DNA from: Amycolatopsis nigrescens CSC17Ta-90 | Lineage (GTDB): Bacteria; Actinomycetota; Actinomycetes; Mycobacteriales; Pseudonocardiaceae | Assembly (NCBI RefSeq): GCF_000384315.1 | Contig: NZ_ARVW01000001.1 | Span: 6,076,157 to 6,140,156 of the forward strand | Direction of reading: 5' to 3' | DNA length: 64,000 nucleotides | Shown here: positions 18,527 to 26,750 of the stretch, piece by piece | How the letters are laid out: each line of letters begins with the position of its first letter | Numbering within the stretch: the stretch's first letter is position 1 | The notes under the pieces: generated by a model | Told to the model about the DNA's origin: nothing | What the model saw: the letters and a program-made list of their open reading frames with translations, nothing else | Database searches by the model: none | Made by a program: the position numbers and the translations under genes

Positions 18527-20326
18527 TCAGGCGCCGTACACGGTGCCGTCGCGGCGCGGGTCAGCGGCGCCACGCAGGCCGTGAGAGTCGGTGACCTCCA
18601 CCGCCGCCAGCCCGCTGCGCAGGGTGGTGGCCTTGGCGCACGGGTGGTGCCGCTCGCGCAGCGCGGGCAGCAGCCCTTCGGCCGCGGTGCCGGCCTCCAC
18701 GTCGGAGCGGACGTCCGGGATGCCGGCGCAGTCCTCCGCCCTGGCCTGGCCGCTGACGTGCGGCCGGGACACGGCCCGCAGCGGGTCTTCGCCGTAGCCG
18801 AGCACCCCGAGCACGGTCTGCGCGACGTAGTCCGGGATCGGCCCGCCGCCGGCGGCACCGGCCACCAGCCGGGGTTCGCCGCTCGCGCCGAACACGATGC
18901 TCGGCGCGATGGAGGTGCGCGGCCGCTTGCCGGCGGCCATCGCGTTCACCTCCGCGCCGGCCGCGCTGAAGTTCGTGGCCGCGTTGTTCAGCACCACGCC
19001 GCCGGCCAGCACCCTGGAGCCGAAGTTCAGGTTCACCGTGGTGGTCATCGAAACCGCGTTGCCGCCGGCGTCCACGATGCTGATCTGGCTGGTGCTGTCC
19101 CGCCCACCGGCCGGGTCGGAGATCCGCGCCGGTGCGCCGTCGGGCACGCCGGGCAGCACCGGGTGCCCGGCGGCGTCCGGCTTGACCTCGGCCGCCCGTG
19201 CGGCGCGGTACCCGGGGTCGGTCAGCCCGCGCAGCGGCACGTCGTCGTAGCCGGGGTCGCCGACGTAGGCGCGGGAGTCCACCCCGGCCAGCCGGCTGGC
19301 TTCGATCGCCAGGTGGGCGTATTCCGGGGAGTCCGGTGCGAAACCGGTGATCCCGTTGGCGGCCGCGATGTCGAGCAGGCCGGTCAGGGTCAGCCCGCCG
19401 GACGCGGGCGGCGGCGCGGTGCACAACCGGTGCCGCAGCACGTCCGAGCACAGCGGGCGGCGTTCCACCGCGCGGTAGTCCGCGAAATCGCGCAGGTCGA
19501 GCAGGCTCGGCACGACGGCGGGCCCCGATTCGTCCGCGGTCGGGTCCAGTACCCCGCCGCGCAGCCCGGCGACGATGGTGGGGGCGATCCGGCCGCGCGG
19601 GTCGTAGAACGCCGTCGCGCCACCGTCGCGCAGCTCGCGCAGGGTCTGCGCGAGTTCGGGGTTGCGCACCGCGGCGCCTGCCGGTTTCGGTCGGTCGCCG
19701 TCGCAGAACAGCGCGCGCAGGCCCGGGTAGCGGCAGGACGGGGTGACCGCGCCGGAGTCGCTCAGCGCGTCGTGCAGATACGGCGCGACTTCGAAACCCT
19801 GGCCGGACAGGGTGATCGCGTCGTCGAAGAGCCGGTTCCAGCCGAGCCTGCCGAACTTCTCGTGCAGCAGGCCGAGCACCGCCGGGGTGCCGGGAACGGC
19901 GGCGGCGCGGGCCGAGTAGTCCACGCCGGAGTCGAAGGCGCGCACCCCGCCGGCCTGCTCTTCGGCGGTCGGTACGGTCAGCCCGGCGGTCACCGTCGCG
20001 CCGGCCGCGGCCAGTCCGTCGAAGAAGCGGGTCCGCCCGCTGGCCGCGTCGTAGTAGGTGATCATGCTGCCGCCGCCGAGCCCGGAGGACTGCGGTTCCA
20101 CCACCGCGAGTGCGGCCTGCACGGCGACCGCGGCGTCGGCGGCGGAACCACCGGCGACCAGCACCCGGCAGCCGGCCAGCGCGGCGGCCGGGTTGGCCGC
20201 GGCGACCATCAGCTCGGTGCCTTCACCATGCCGACAACCGGGTGATCCGGTCCCAGCCTGTGCAGGCATAGCAAGGCACAGGGTGGTGAGCAGGGCCGTC
20301 GCTACGGCAAGATGAAGAGTCCGCAT
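18527..20326 (-). CDS. ggt: Secreted gamma-glutamyltransferase
   Basis: A 599-aa N-terminal nucleophile hydrolase that cleaves and transfers gamma-glutamyl groups. The chosen ATG (20324-20326) gives a signal peptide MRTLHLAVATALLTTLCLAM with the AQA site. The precursor is cleaved autocatalytically before a Thr nucleophile; here the site is D-S-T412-S-Q-I-S-I-V-D, where Thr is kept but the common TTHxS reads TSQIS. The oxyanion region GLGGGSM and the C-terminal GAAGGGPIPDY are present. The genome makes mycothiol rather than glutathione, so the substrate may be gamma-glutamyl peptides or poly-gamma-glutamate. It is divergent from metF (103 bp between the starts). Confidence 0.9.
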   Translation of the reverse strand: MRTLHLAVATALLTTLCLAMPAQAGTGSPGCRHGEGTELMVAAANPAAALAGCRVLVAGGSAADAAVAVQAALAVVEPQSSGLGGGSMITYYDAASGRTRFFDGLAAAGATVTAGLTVPTAEEQAGGVRAFDSGVDYSARAAAVPGTPAVLGLLHEKFGRLGWNRLFDDAITLSGQGFEVAPYLHDALSDSGAVTPSCRYPGLRALFCDGDRPKPAGAAVRNPELAQTLRELRDGGATAFYDPRGRIAPTIVAGLRGGVLDPTADESGPAVVPSLLDLRDFADYRAVERRPLCSDVLRHRLCTAPPPASGGLTLTGLLDIAAANGITGFAPDSPEYAHLAIEASRLAGVDSRAYVGDPGYDDVPLRGLTDPGYRAARAAEVKPDAAGHPVLPGVPDGAPARISDPAGGRDSTSQISIVDAGGNAVSMTTTVNLNFGSRVLAGGVVLNNAATNFSAAGAEVNAMAAGKRPRTSIAPSIVFGASGEPRLVAGAAGGGPIPDYVAQTVLGVLGYGEDPLRAVSRPHVSGQARAEDCAGIPDVRSDVEAGTAAEGLLPALRERHHPCAKATTLRSGLAAVEVTDSHGLRGAADPRRDGTVYGA

Positions 20327-20429
20327 GGGCACGGACTTATACCGGATCGGAGTACCTGGTGGCCAACGACACGTTCCAGCTCGCGGGAGCTTTCTCCCAC
20401 GGTACGGACTGATCGATAGCATGGGACCC

Positions 20430-21314
20430 ATGACGTCGGTAGTGGAGCGACTACAGGGAGACGCCACGGTTTTCTCGGTGGAGTTCTTCCCACCGAGGGG
20501 CGAAGCGGACGAGGCGATCCTCTGGCGATCGATCCGGGAGCTGGAATCCCTCGACCCGGCCTACATGTCCATCACCTACGGGGCCGGCGGCGGCAGCCGG
20601 GACGGCACGATCCGCAACATCGCCAGGGCCGCGACCGAGACCACGCTGGTGCCGATGGCGCATCTGACCGCGGTGAACCACTCCGTCGCCGAACTGCGCA
20701 ATGTGATCGGCTGGTACGCGGCGGTCGGCGTGCGCAACATCCTTGCGCTGCGCGGAGATCCGCCCGGTGACCCGTACGGCGAATGGGTCCCGCATCCGGA
20801 CGGGCTGAACTACGCCGAGGAACTGGTCGAGCTGGTGCGCTCGCTCGGCGACTTCTGCGTCGGCGTCTCGGCCTTCCCGTACGGTCACCCGCGCTCGGAC
20901 GATCTGGACAGCGACACCCGGCACCTGGTGTCGAAGTTCAAGGCGGGCGCCGACTTCGGCATCGCCCAGCTGTTCTTCGAGGCGGAGGACTTCCTCCGGC
21001 TGCGGGACCGGGTCGCCGCGGCGGGCTGCGACAAGCTGCTCATCCCCGGCGTGATGCCGCTGACCACCCCGCGCACCCTGCGCAAGACGATCGAGCTCTC
21101 CGGCGCGAGCGCGCCGCGGTCCCTGCTCGACCGGCTGGAGCCGCTGACCGAGGACGCCGCCGCCTTCCGCGCGGAGGGCCTGGACGTGGTCACCGAACTG
21201 TGCGAGCGGTTGATCGCGGAGGGTGTGCCGGACCTGCACTTCTACACGTTCAACCGGTCCAAGGCGACCCGCGAGGTGGTGAGCAGGCTCGGCCTGGTGC
21301 CGGCCCGCGCGTAA
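20430..21314 (+). CDS. metF: Methylenetetrahydrofolate reductase
   Basis: A 294-aa TIM-barrel enzyme that reduces 5,10-methylene-THF to 5-methyl-THF for methionine synthesis. The catalytic segment FSVEFFPPRGEADE supplies the essential Glu. Conserved stretches MSITYGAGGGSRDGT, LALRGDPPGDP, GVSAFPYGHPRS and the tail LHFYTFNRSKAT are all present. ATG at 20430 is chosen over 20421 (nine bases upstream, same frame); neither has a strong ribosome binding site. It is divergent from ggt. Actinobacterial MetF proteins are short forms without the C-terminal regulatory domain of eukaryotic MTHFR, as here. Confidence 0.93.
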   Translation: MTSVVERLQGDATVFSVEFFPPRGEADEAILWRSIRELESLDPAYMSITYGAGGGSRDGTIRNIARAATETTLVPMAHLTAVNHSVAELRNVIGWYAAVGVRNILALRGDPPGDPYGEWVPHPDGLNYAEELVELVRSLGDFCVGVSAFPYGHPRSDDLDSDTRHLVSKFKAGADFGIAQLFFEAEDFLRLRDRVAAAGCDKLLIPGVMPLTTPRTLRKTIELSGASAPRSLLDRLEPLTEDAAAFRAEGLDVVTELCERLIAEGVPDLHFYTFNRSKATREVVSRLGLVPARA

Positions 21315-21356
21315 TTCCCATCGGCGTTCGCGACGGCCTCCCGGTAGCGTGCGGCC

Positions 21357-23051
21357 ATGGCTTTCGATCCTCCCGCGCGCACCGGCGTGCACCAGATCTG
21401 TGACCGGTTCGTGGACGAGTTCGCGGCGGCCAACCCGGTCGCCGCGACCGTGCTCGGGCTGCCGGGTTACGACGACCAGCTGACCGACTACTCGCCGGAA
21501 GGGCACGCCGCCAGGGCGGCCCTGACCGAGCGTGCGCTGGCCGACGTGCGGGCCGCCGAGCCCGCCGACGCCGCCGAGCGGGCCGGCAAGGCGGTGTTCA
21601 CCGAGCGGTCCGGACTGGAGCTGGAGATCCACGAGGCGGGGCTGGACATCTCCTCGCTGAACGTGATCTCCAGCCCGGTGCAGGAGATCCGCCAGGTGTT
21701 CGACCTGATGCCGGCCGAGACCCCGGAACACTGGGCGGTCATCGCGGCCAGGCTGGCGAAGGTGCCCGGAGCGCTGGACGGAGTGCGCTCTTCGCTGCTG
21801 GTGGCCGCCGACGCCGGGAACGTGGCCGCGCTGCGGCAGGTCGGCAAGGTGGCCGAGCAGGCGGAGACCTGGGCCGGGCTGGCCGGCGCTGAAGGTTTCT
21901 TCACCGCGCTGACCGCCGGCGCCACCGGGGTGCCGGACTCGCTGCGCGCCGATCTCGACCGCGGTGCGCGGGCCGCGCAGGAGGCATACGCCGAGCTGGC
22001 CGGGTTCCTCCGCGCCGAGCTGGCCCCCAGGGCGCCGTCGAAGGACGCGGTGGGCGAAGCGCCGTACCGGTTGTGGTCGCGCTATTTCATCGGCGCCGAG
22101 CTCGACCTGCGCGAGGCCTACGAGTGGGGCTGGGCGGAGTTCGCCCGGATCGAGGCCGAGATGCGCGAGGTCGCCGCGCGGATCCTGCCCGGTGCGAGCC
22201 TGGCCGAGGTCGCCGCCGCACTCGACGCCGACCAGCGCTACCAGGTGCACGGCCAGGACGCCTTCGAACGGTGGATGCAGCGGCTTTCCGACGACGCGCT
22301 GAACGCCTTGCGGGGCAAGCACTTCGACATCCCGGACGAGCTGATGGCGTTGGAGTGCAAGATCGCACCGCCGGGCGGCGGCGTCGGTGCCTACTACACC
22401 GGGCCCAACGAGGACTTCAGCCGTCCCGGCCGGATGTGGTGGTCGGTCCCGGCCGGCAGGCAGGAGTTCTCCACCTGGCGTGAAGCCAGCATCGTCTACC
22501 ACGAGGGCGTGCCGGGTCATCACCTGCAGATCGGCACCGCGGTGCACCAGGCTGGCACGCTCAACCGGTTCCAGCGGCTGCTTTCGTTCACCTCCGGGCA
22601 CGGCGAAGGCTGGGCGCTCTACGCGGAACGGCTGATGCAGGACCTCGGTTTCCTCGACGACGACGGCGACCTGCTCGGCATGCTCGACTCGCAGCTGTTC
22701 CGGGCGGCCAGGGTGGTGGTCGACCTCGGCATGCACCTGGAGCTGGAGATCCCGGCGGGCACCGGGTTCCACGAGGGCGAGCGCTGGACCCCCGAACTGG
22801 GCCTGGAGTTCATGCTGACCAGGACCATCACCGATGCCGAGCACGTGTACGACGAGATCGACCGCTATCTGGGCTGGCCGGGGCAGGCGCCCGCGTACAA
22901 GCTCGGCGAGCGGCTCTGGCTCGCGGCCCGCGAGGACGTCCGGCGCCGCCAGGGTGCCGCCTTCGACCTCCGGGACTTCCACACCAGGGCGCTCAAACTG
23001 GGCGGCATGGGCCTGGACACCCTCCGCGAACAACTCGCCGAACTCCCCTGA
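21357..23051 (+). CDS. DUF885 family protein (metallopeptidase-like)
   Basis: A 564-aa cytoplasmic alpha-helical protein of the DUF885 family. It contains an HExxxGHH-type signature, Y-H382-E-G-V-P-G-H-H389, followed by EGWALYAERLM, the arrangement of zinc-dependent M32/M3-like peptidases. The family is annotated as putative peptidase without a known substrate. The gene starts 42 bp after metF on the same strand, so co-transcription is possible though functionally unexplained. It ends just before a strong palindrome (23066-23120). Confidence 0.88.
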   Translation: MAFDPPARTGVHQICDRFVDEFAAANPVAATVLGLPGYDDQLTDYSPEGHAARAALTERALADVRAAEPADAAERAGKAVFTERSGLELEIHEAGLDISSLNVISSPVQEIRQVFDLMPAETPEHWAVIAARLAKVPGALDGVRSSLLVAADAGNVAALRQVGKVAEQAETWAGLAGAEGFFTALTAGATGVPDSLRADLDRGARAAQEAYAELAGFLRAELAPRAPSKDAVGEAPYRLWSRYFIGAELDLREAYEWGWAEFARIEAEMREVAARILPGASLAEVAAALDADQRYQVHGQDAFERWMQRLSDDALNALRGKHFDIPDELMALECKIAPPGGGVGAYYTGPNEDFSRPGRMWWSVPAGRQEFSTWREASIVYHEGVPGHHLQIGTAVHQAGTLNRFQRLLSFTSGHGEGWALYAERLMQDLGFLDDDGDLLGMLDSQLFRAARVVVDLGMHLELEIPAGTGFHEGERWTPELGLEFMLTRTITDAEHVYDEIDRYLGWPGQAPAYKLGERLWLAAREDVRRRQGAAFDLRDFHTRALKLGGMGLDTLREQLAELP

Positions 23052-23065
23052 CAGCTACCCGGCTC

Positions 23066-23122
23066 CGCAGCGAAGGCCACCTTGCCTGCGTTCAACGCAG
23101 CGAAGGTGGCCTTCGCTGCGTT
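23066..23122. terminator. 18-bp palindrome with alternative hairpin
   Basis: Arms 23066-23083 and 23103-23120 are perfect complements with the same 19-nt loop as the 5762 copy. The right half can also fold alone: 23094-23106 pairs with 23110-23122 (13 bp, TGG loop). It follows the DUF885 stop by 14 bp and probably ends that transcript. Confidence 0.7.
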
Positions 23123-23159
23123 GGCGTCGAGGGAAAAGGAGTGGCGGGGACGGCTAGGT

Positions 23160-23311
23160 TGAGATCATGCACCGGGTTTTTCTGGTAACCCCGCCCCCCG
23201 CCTCCTGAGCGGGGTGTAGCCCGCCGTACGGCTTTTGCTGCCGTACGGCTTCTTTCTGGTGCGTACCCCCGCGTCGTCGTTCCCTTTTCCTTCGACGCAG
23301 GAGTGTTCTCG
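23160..23311 (+). promoter_or_regulatory. Structured leader upstream of EamA permease
   Basis: The region contains a GC-rich hairpin (ACCCCGCC near 23190 with GCGGGGT near 23213) and two perfect 10-bp palindromes GCCGTACGGC at 23223-23232 and 23240-23249, each followed by a T-rich run. The spacing of 17 bp between units and the T-runs suggest either tandem operators or an attenuator. I cannot match it to a known riboswitch class. Confidence 0.4.
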
Positions 23312-24232
23312 TTGTCTCTTTCCGCGGGCGTGCGCGCCCGAAAACTGTCCGCGGTGGCACTGGTCACCGCCGGAGTGCTCTGGGGAACCGGTGGTCTCGC
23401 CGGTTCCCTCCTTGCCAGCAAAGGAAATCTGCATCCGCTGTCGGTGGCCGCCTACCGGCTGCTGCTCGGCGGGCTGTGCATGGTGCTGCTGCTCGGGGTG
23501 ACCGGCCGGTTGCGGGGGCTGCCCCGGACCGCGGCGGCGGGCCGGCGGCTGTTCGCCGCCGGCGCGCTGCTGGCGGTGTTCCAGGCCGGCTATTTCGCCT
23601 CGGTGCTGCTCACGTCGGTGAGCGTCGCGACCATGGCCACGATCGGCAGCGTGCCGGTGTTCGTCGCGATCGGGGGCGCGCTTTCCGGGCGGGGCGGGCC
23701 CGACCGGAACACGGTGCTCTCGATCGGGTTCGCTCTGCTCGGCCTGGTGCTGCTGTCCTGGTCGCCGGAGGACGGTGACCAGGGGCGGCTCGTGGCCGGC
23801 CTGGCGCTGGCGCTGCTCTGCGGTGCCGGGTTCGCCGCCATGACGCTGCTCGTCGGCAAACCGGTCGACGGGCTGGATCCCTTGCGCACCAGCGCTTTTG
23901 GTTGCCTGATCGGAGGTTTCCTGCTGCTGCCGGCGGCTTTGCGGTCCGGTATGGCGATCCCGTTGCGGGCGGACGTGCTCGGCGTCGCGCTGTACCTCGG
24001 CGCGGTGCCGACCGGGCTGGCCTATGCGGCGTACTTCCTCGGGCTGCGGGCCGCGCGGCCGGTGCTCGCCGCGCTGTCCGTGCTGCTGGAGCCGCTCACC
24101 GCGGCCGTGCTGGCCGCGCTGGTGCTCGGGGACGAGCTCGGCGTGGTCGGCTGGTGCGGGGCCGCACTGCTGGTCGTCGCGCTCGCGGTGAGCTACCGGC
24201 GCCCCGGCTCAGCCGCCGACCCGCAGATGTAG
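23312..24232 (+). CDS. EamA/DMT-family transporter
   Basis: A 306-aa inner-membrane permease of ten helices made of two EamA repeats (AGVLWGTGGLAGSLLA in the first, AAYFLGLRAARPVLAALSVL with the typical glutamate LEPLTAAV in the second). Such transporters export amino acids or metabolites. TTG at 23312 is preferred because AGGAG sits eight bases upstream (23299-23303); GTG at 23303 is the alternative and has no Shine-Dalgarno. The leader carries two tandem palindromes, so expression is probably regulated. The 3' end overlaps the convergent P-loop kinase gene by 24 bp. Confidence 0.85.
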   Translation: MSLSAGVRARKLSAVALVTAGVLWGTGGLAGSLLASKGNLHPLSVAAYRLLLGGLCMVLLLGVTGRLRGLPRTAAAGRRLFAAGALLAVFQAGYFASVLLTSVSVATMATIGSVPVFVAIGGALSGRGGPDRNTVLSIGFALLGLVLLSWSPEDGDQGRLVAGLALALLCGAGFAAMTLLVGKPVDGLDPLRTSAFGCLIGGFLLLPAALRSGMAIPLRADVLGVALYLGAVPTGLAYAAYFLGLRAARPVLAALSVLLEPLTAAVLAALVLGDELGVVGWCGAALLVVALAVSYRRPGSAADPQM

Positions 24233-24790
24233 CCCGTCACGGGCTTCCGCGCGGTCGGCCATCGAGGCTTCCAGCCAGCCCCTCGGTGGCCGGCCCGCGG
24301 CCAGCCTGGCCCGGAACCGGGGTGCCCGGCGGGCATGCCGGGAGAACGACCAGCCGAGCAGCACCCGGCCGCGGGAACGCTGCCCGATCAGCGCTTCGGT
24401 TGGGCTGCAGTCGATCCACAGCAGGTGCCGCGGCCGCCCGGTGAGCGCGCCGAGCAGCACCAGCACCGCCCTGGTGCCCGCGCCGGTTGCCGGGTCGTGC
24501 AGCACCACCGGGCCCGGCGCGCGGACCAGCGCGCGCAGCACCCGCACCGCGTGCAGCAGGTGGACCAGCGGGCGGTACCAGCCGTAGGGCGTGTTCGCCG
24601 GCAACCTCGCCCGCAGCCTGGCGCGTACCTGGTCGGTGTCCAGCACGTCGATCGGCGCACTGGCGCGCGTGTTGCGGAGCAGGGTGCTCTTGCCGGCGCC
24701 CGGCAGCCCGGCGATCACCAGCAGGGCTCTCGGCTCGACGGTGAGCTGTAGTTGTCCGGCCTGCCGATGCTGCGGTGTCGGACGTGTCAT
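24209..24790 (-). CDS. P-loop kinase-like ATPase (AAA family)
   Basis: A 193-aa P-loop NTPase. The Walker A motif GLPGAGKST is at 28-36 and is followed by DVLDTDQVRARL, the Asp-rich region of zeta-toxin/chloramphenicol-phosphotransferase-like kinases. A conserved aspartate is also found in LLWIDCSPTEAL. These small kinases phosphorylate nucleotides, sugars or antibiotics, and this one cannot be narrowed further. The frame continues upstream, but ATG at 24790 is the first start that leaves a short N-terminus before the core. It overlaps the end of the EamA gene by 24 bp. A GNAT gene lies upstream on the same strand after a 56-bp gap. Confidence 0.75.
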   Translation of the reverse strand: MTRPTPQHRQAGQLQLTVEPRALLVIAGLPGAGKSTLLRNTRASAPIDVLDTDQVRARLRARLPANTPYGWYRPLVHLLHAVRVLRALVRAPGPVVLHDPATGAGTRAVLVLLGALTGRPRHLLWIDCSPTEALIGQRSRGRVLLGWSFSRHARRAPRFRARLAAGRPPRGWLEASMADRAEARDGLHLRVGG

Positions 24791-24846
24791 GTGCGGATAA
24801 CGGCGGCCGGTGCCCGGTCGTTCCTCATTGTGAGCTTTGCGGCTTT

Positions 24847-25419
24847 TCAGTGCGTTTCTTCCAGCGGTAGTGGACGGCCGAGGATGGCGAACGGCCGGGG
24901 GTCGCCGGCGAAGTGGTAGTCGCGCAGCACGTCCTGGAAACCGAGCCGTCGGTAGAGCTTCCAGGCCCGGCTGGGGCCTTCCGGGGTGGACAGCAGCACG
25001 TGCCCGCTCGACACGTCGCGGAGCAGCCGGCGGAGCAGGTCCTCGCCGACCCCGCCGCCCTGGTTCCGCGGGCGGACGTGGATCTCGGTCAGCTCGAAGT
25101 AGTCGTCCAGCCAGTGCGTCGCGGCCCGGTCGCCGGCGGAGACAAGGCCGCGTCGCACCTGCTCGTGCCACCACTGGCCGGGACGACCGCGATAGCCGTA
25201 GGCCAGGCCGATCAGGGTGTCGTCGGCGCCGAGCGCGGCGATGCAGCGCCAGCCCTCCCGCAGGGCGTGGGTCAGCCACATCGGCGCCCGCTGCTCCGCG
25301 GTACCGGCTGGATAGCGCATCGCGTCGACGTAGATGTCCAGCGCTTCGCGCAGCCGGAACCGGAACTCGTCCGCGGACAGTTCGGCGAACCGGGTGTGCT
25401 CCGAGTGCATAGCGGTCAC
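24847..25419 (-). CDS. GNAT-family N-acetyltransferase
   Basis: A 190-aa acetyltransferase of the GNAT fold. The acetyl-CoA binding region is NQGGGVGEDLLRRLL (motif A, RxxGxG-like), and the C-terminal beta strand includes WKLYRRLGFQDVLRDYHF, a standard GNAT ending. The start GTG at 25419 overlaps the stop of the upstream YbaK gene in a GTGA junction, so the two are translationally coupled. The acceptor is unknown. A role beside the editing protein, for example in resistance or protein acetylation, would be guesswork. Confidence 0.85.
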   Translation of the reverse strand: MTAMHSEHTRFAELSADEFRFRLREALDIYVDAMRYPAGTAEQRAPMWLTHALREGWRCIAALGADDTLIGLAYGYRGRPGQWWHEQVRRGLVSAGDRAATHWLDDYFELTEIHVRPRNQGGGVGEDLLRRLLRDVSSGHVLLSTPEGPSRAWKLYRRLGFQDVLRDYHFAGDPRPFAILGRPLPLEETH

Positions 25420-25928
25420 CGGTTCGCCTGACCGGTGACGTCCACGGCGCGGCCACCGGTCAGTGCGAGCAGGTCGTCGAAAGTGGTGGGGAAGACCGAC
25501 TTCGCGTGGCCCGCGGCGGCCCACACCACGTCGTACCGGCGCAGTGCGACGTCCACCAGCGTGTCCAGCGCGGCCGGGTGCCCCACCGGTGCGACGCCAC
25601 CGATCACCTGACCGGTGTGCGCCTTGACGAACGCCGGGTCCGCCATCTCCACCCGCGTGCTCCCGGTCAGCGCGGCCAGTGCGCCGGTGTCGGCGCGGTG
25701 CGCGCCGGAGGTGAGGGCCAGCAGCGGCCGCTCGTCGGTCGTACCAGTCGTGCGGAAGACCAGGCTGTTCGCGATGGCGCCGACTTCGACGCCCAGCGCC
25801 TCGGCCGCCTGTGCGGCGGTGCGCACCTCGGCGGGCAGTATCCGGATTCCCTTCGCGGCGTCGTGCTGGCCGGCTTCGGCGAGCGCGGCGGCGACCTTCG
25901 CGACCGCGGGATGGTCGAGGCTGCTCAT
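25416..25928 (-). CDS. YbaK/prolyl-tRNA deacylase-like editing protein
   Basis: A 170-aa protein of the YbaK/EbsC aminoacyl-tRNA deacylase family, which hydrolyses mischarged tRNA in trans (Cys-tRNAPro or Ala-tRNAPro). Recognisable segments are AAEALGVEVGAIANSLVF, then LALTSGAHRADT, and VIGGVAPVGHP with the conserved GG.PxGH pattern, as well as the tail AAAGHAKSVFPTTFDDLLALTGG. ATG at 25928 gives the normal length; the frame extends upstream without a domain. It forms a coupled pair with the following GNAT gene. Confidence 0.9.
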   Translation of the reverse strand: MSSLDHPAVAKVAAALAEAGQHDAAKGIRILPAEVRTAAQAAEALGVEVGAIANSLVFRTTGTTDERPLLALTSGAHRADTGALAALTGSTRVEMADPAFVKAHTGQVIGGVAPVGHPAALDTLVDVALRRYDVVWAAAGHAKSVFPTTFDDLLALTGGRAVDVTGQANR

Positions 25929-26031
25929 GGTGATTATCAGATCACGAGCGGGACCGGCCCGCGAAGGCCGGATCGCCTCCACGCGGGTTCGGGGTTGAGC
26001 GAAGCGCCGACCGGGGTTACTCTGGACTTGT

Positions 26032-26047
26032 TCGAACATACGTTCGA
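26032..26047. promoter_or_regulatory. SOS box (LexA operator), perfect
   Basis: The 16-bp sequence TCGAACATACGTTCGA matches the actinobacterial LexA consensus TCGAAC-N4-GTTCGA with perfect symmetry. It lies 278 bp before the HEPN start codon at 26310 and 98 bp before the alternative in-frame ATG at 26145. It also lies about 104 bp before the divergent YbaK start; the HEPN operon is the likelier target. Confidence 0.8.
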
Positions 26048-26069
26048 CATTCGGTGGAGCTCACCGGTC

Positions 26070-26116
26070 CGGTACCCGGTGCGGGGACGGGGGAAGCGTC
26101 TCGGCGCCGGGTACCG
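26070..26116 (+). promoter_or_regulatory. Leader hairpin between SOS box and HEPN gene
   Basis: Ten-bp arms CGGTACCCGG (26070-26079) and CCGGGTACCG (26107-26116) pair perfectly around a 27-nt loop in the presumed 5' leader. A Shine-Dalgarno AGGAGGG (26135-26141) and ATG at 26145 follow. Confidence 0.4.
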
Positions 26117-26309
26117 CCATCGGGCTCCAGGGTAGGAGGGCCCCATGACAATTCGCGGCCAGCGCTGGCACGAAGGCACCCGGCGCGCGCTGCCCGGCCT
26201 CGGTCACCTGGAGGCGGGGCGGTCCTGCCGTACCCCGTCGGCCGGGGCCCGGGGCGGAGCCGCCGCCCACCGTCCGCGCGCGCATGCCCTGCCCGACCAA
26301 GGAGGGGCC

Positions 26310-26750
26310 ATGTCCGTCGCCGTCGCCTCCAGGGAGGAGACCGCGCAGTCGATGCTGCCGATGCCGCTGCGCCCGCCGGCGCCGCCGGCCGCGGTGGCGA
26401 TGCTCGAACAGGCGAGGCGCGGGCTCGCCGAGGCGGAACGGGAACGCGAGCCCGCCGAACGGTTCATCGCCTCGTACCTTGCCGCGCACCGGGCGGCGGC
26501 CGCGGTGCTGTCCGCGCGCGGCCGTCCGCATCGTGGCCGGGCCAGGCCGGCCAGCGTCTGGACGCTGCTGGAGAGCACGGTGCCGGAACTGCGCGAGTGG
26601 GCGGTGTTCTTCGCCGCCGCCTCGGCCACCCATGCCGAGGCGCAGGCCGGGATCACCCGGCGGCTCAAGGCTGCCACCGCGGACGAGCTGCTGGGGCAGG
26701 CCACCCTGTTCCTCGAGCTCGCCGGTCGTGTCGTCCATGGATGCGGGTGA
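26310..26750 (+). CDS. SAV_6107-like HEPN-domain protein
   Basis: A 146-aa, alanine-rich, all-helical protein that matches the SAV_6107-type HEPN family of actinobacteria (segments ERFIASYLAAHRAAAAVL, GRPHRGRARPASVW and VPELREWAVFFAAASA). HEPN domains often act as nucleotide-binding or RNase modules, but no catalytic RxxxxH motif is evident here. ATG at 26310 has a GGAGG Shine-Dalgarno. An in-frame ATG at 26145 has an even stronger AGGAGGG and would add 55 basic residues of low complexity. An SOS box upstream indicates DNA-damage induction. The stop overlaps the next ATG (TGATG). Confidence 0.8.
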   Translation: MSVAVASREETAQSMLPMPLRPPAPPAAVAMLEQARRGLAEAEREREPAERFIASYLAAHRAAAAVLSARGRPHRGRARPASVWTLLESTVPELREWAVFFAAASATHAEAQAGITRRLKAATADELLGQATLFLELAGRVVHGCG

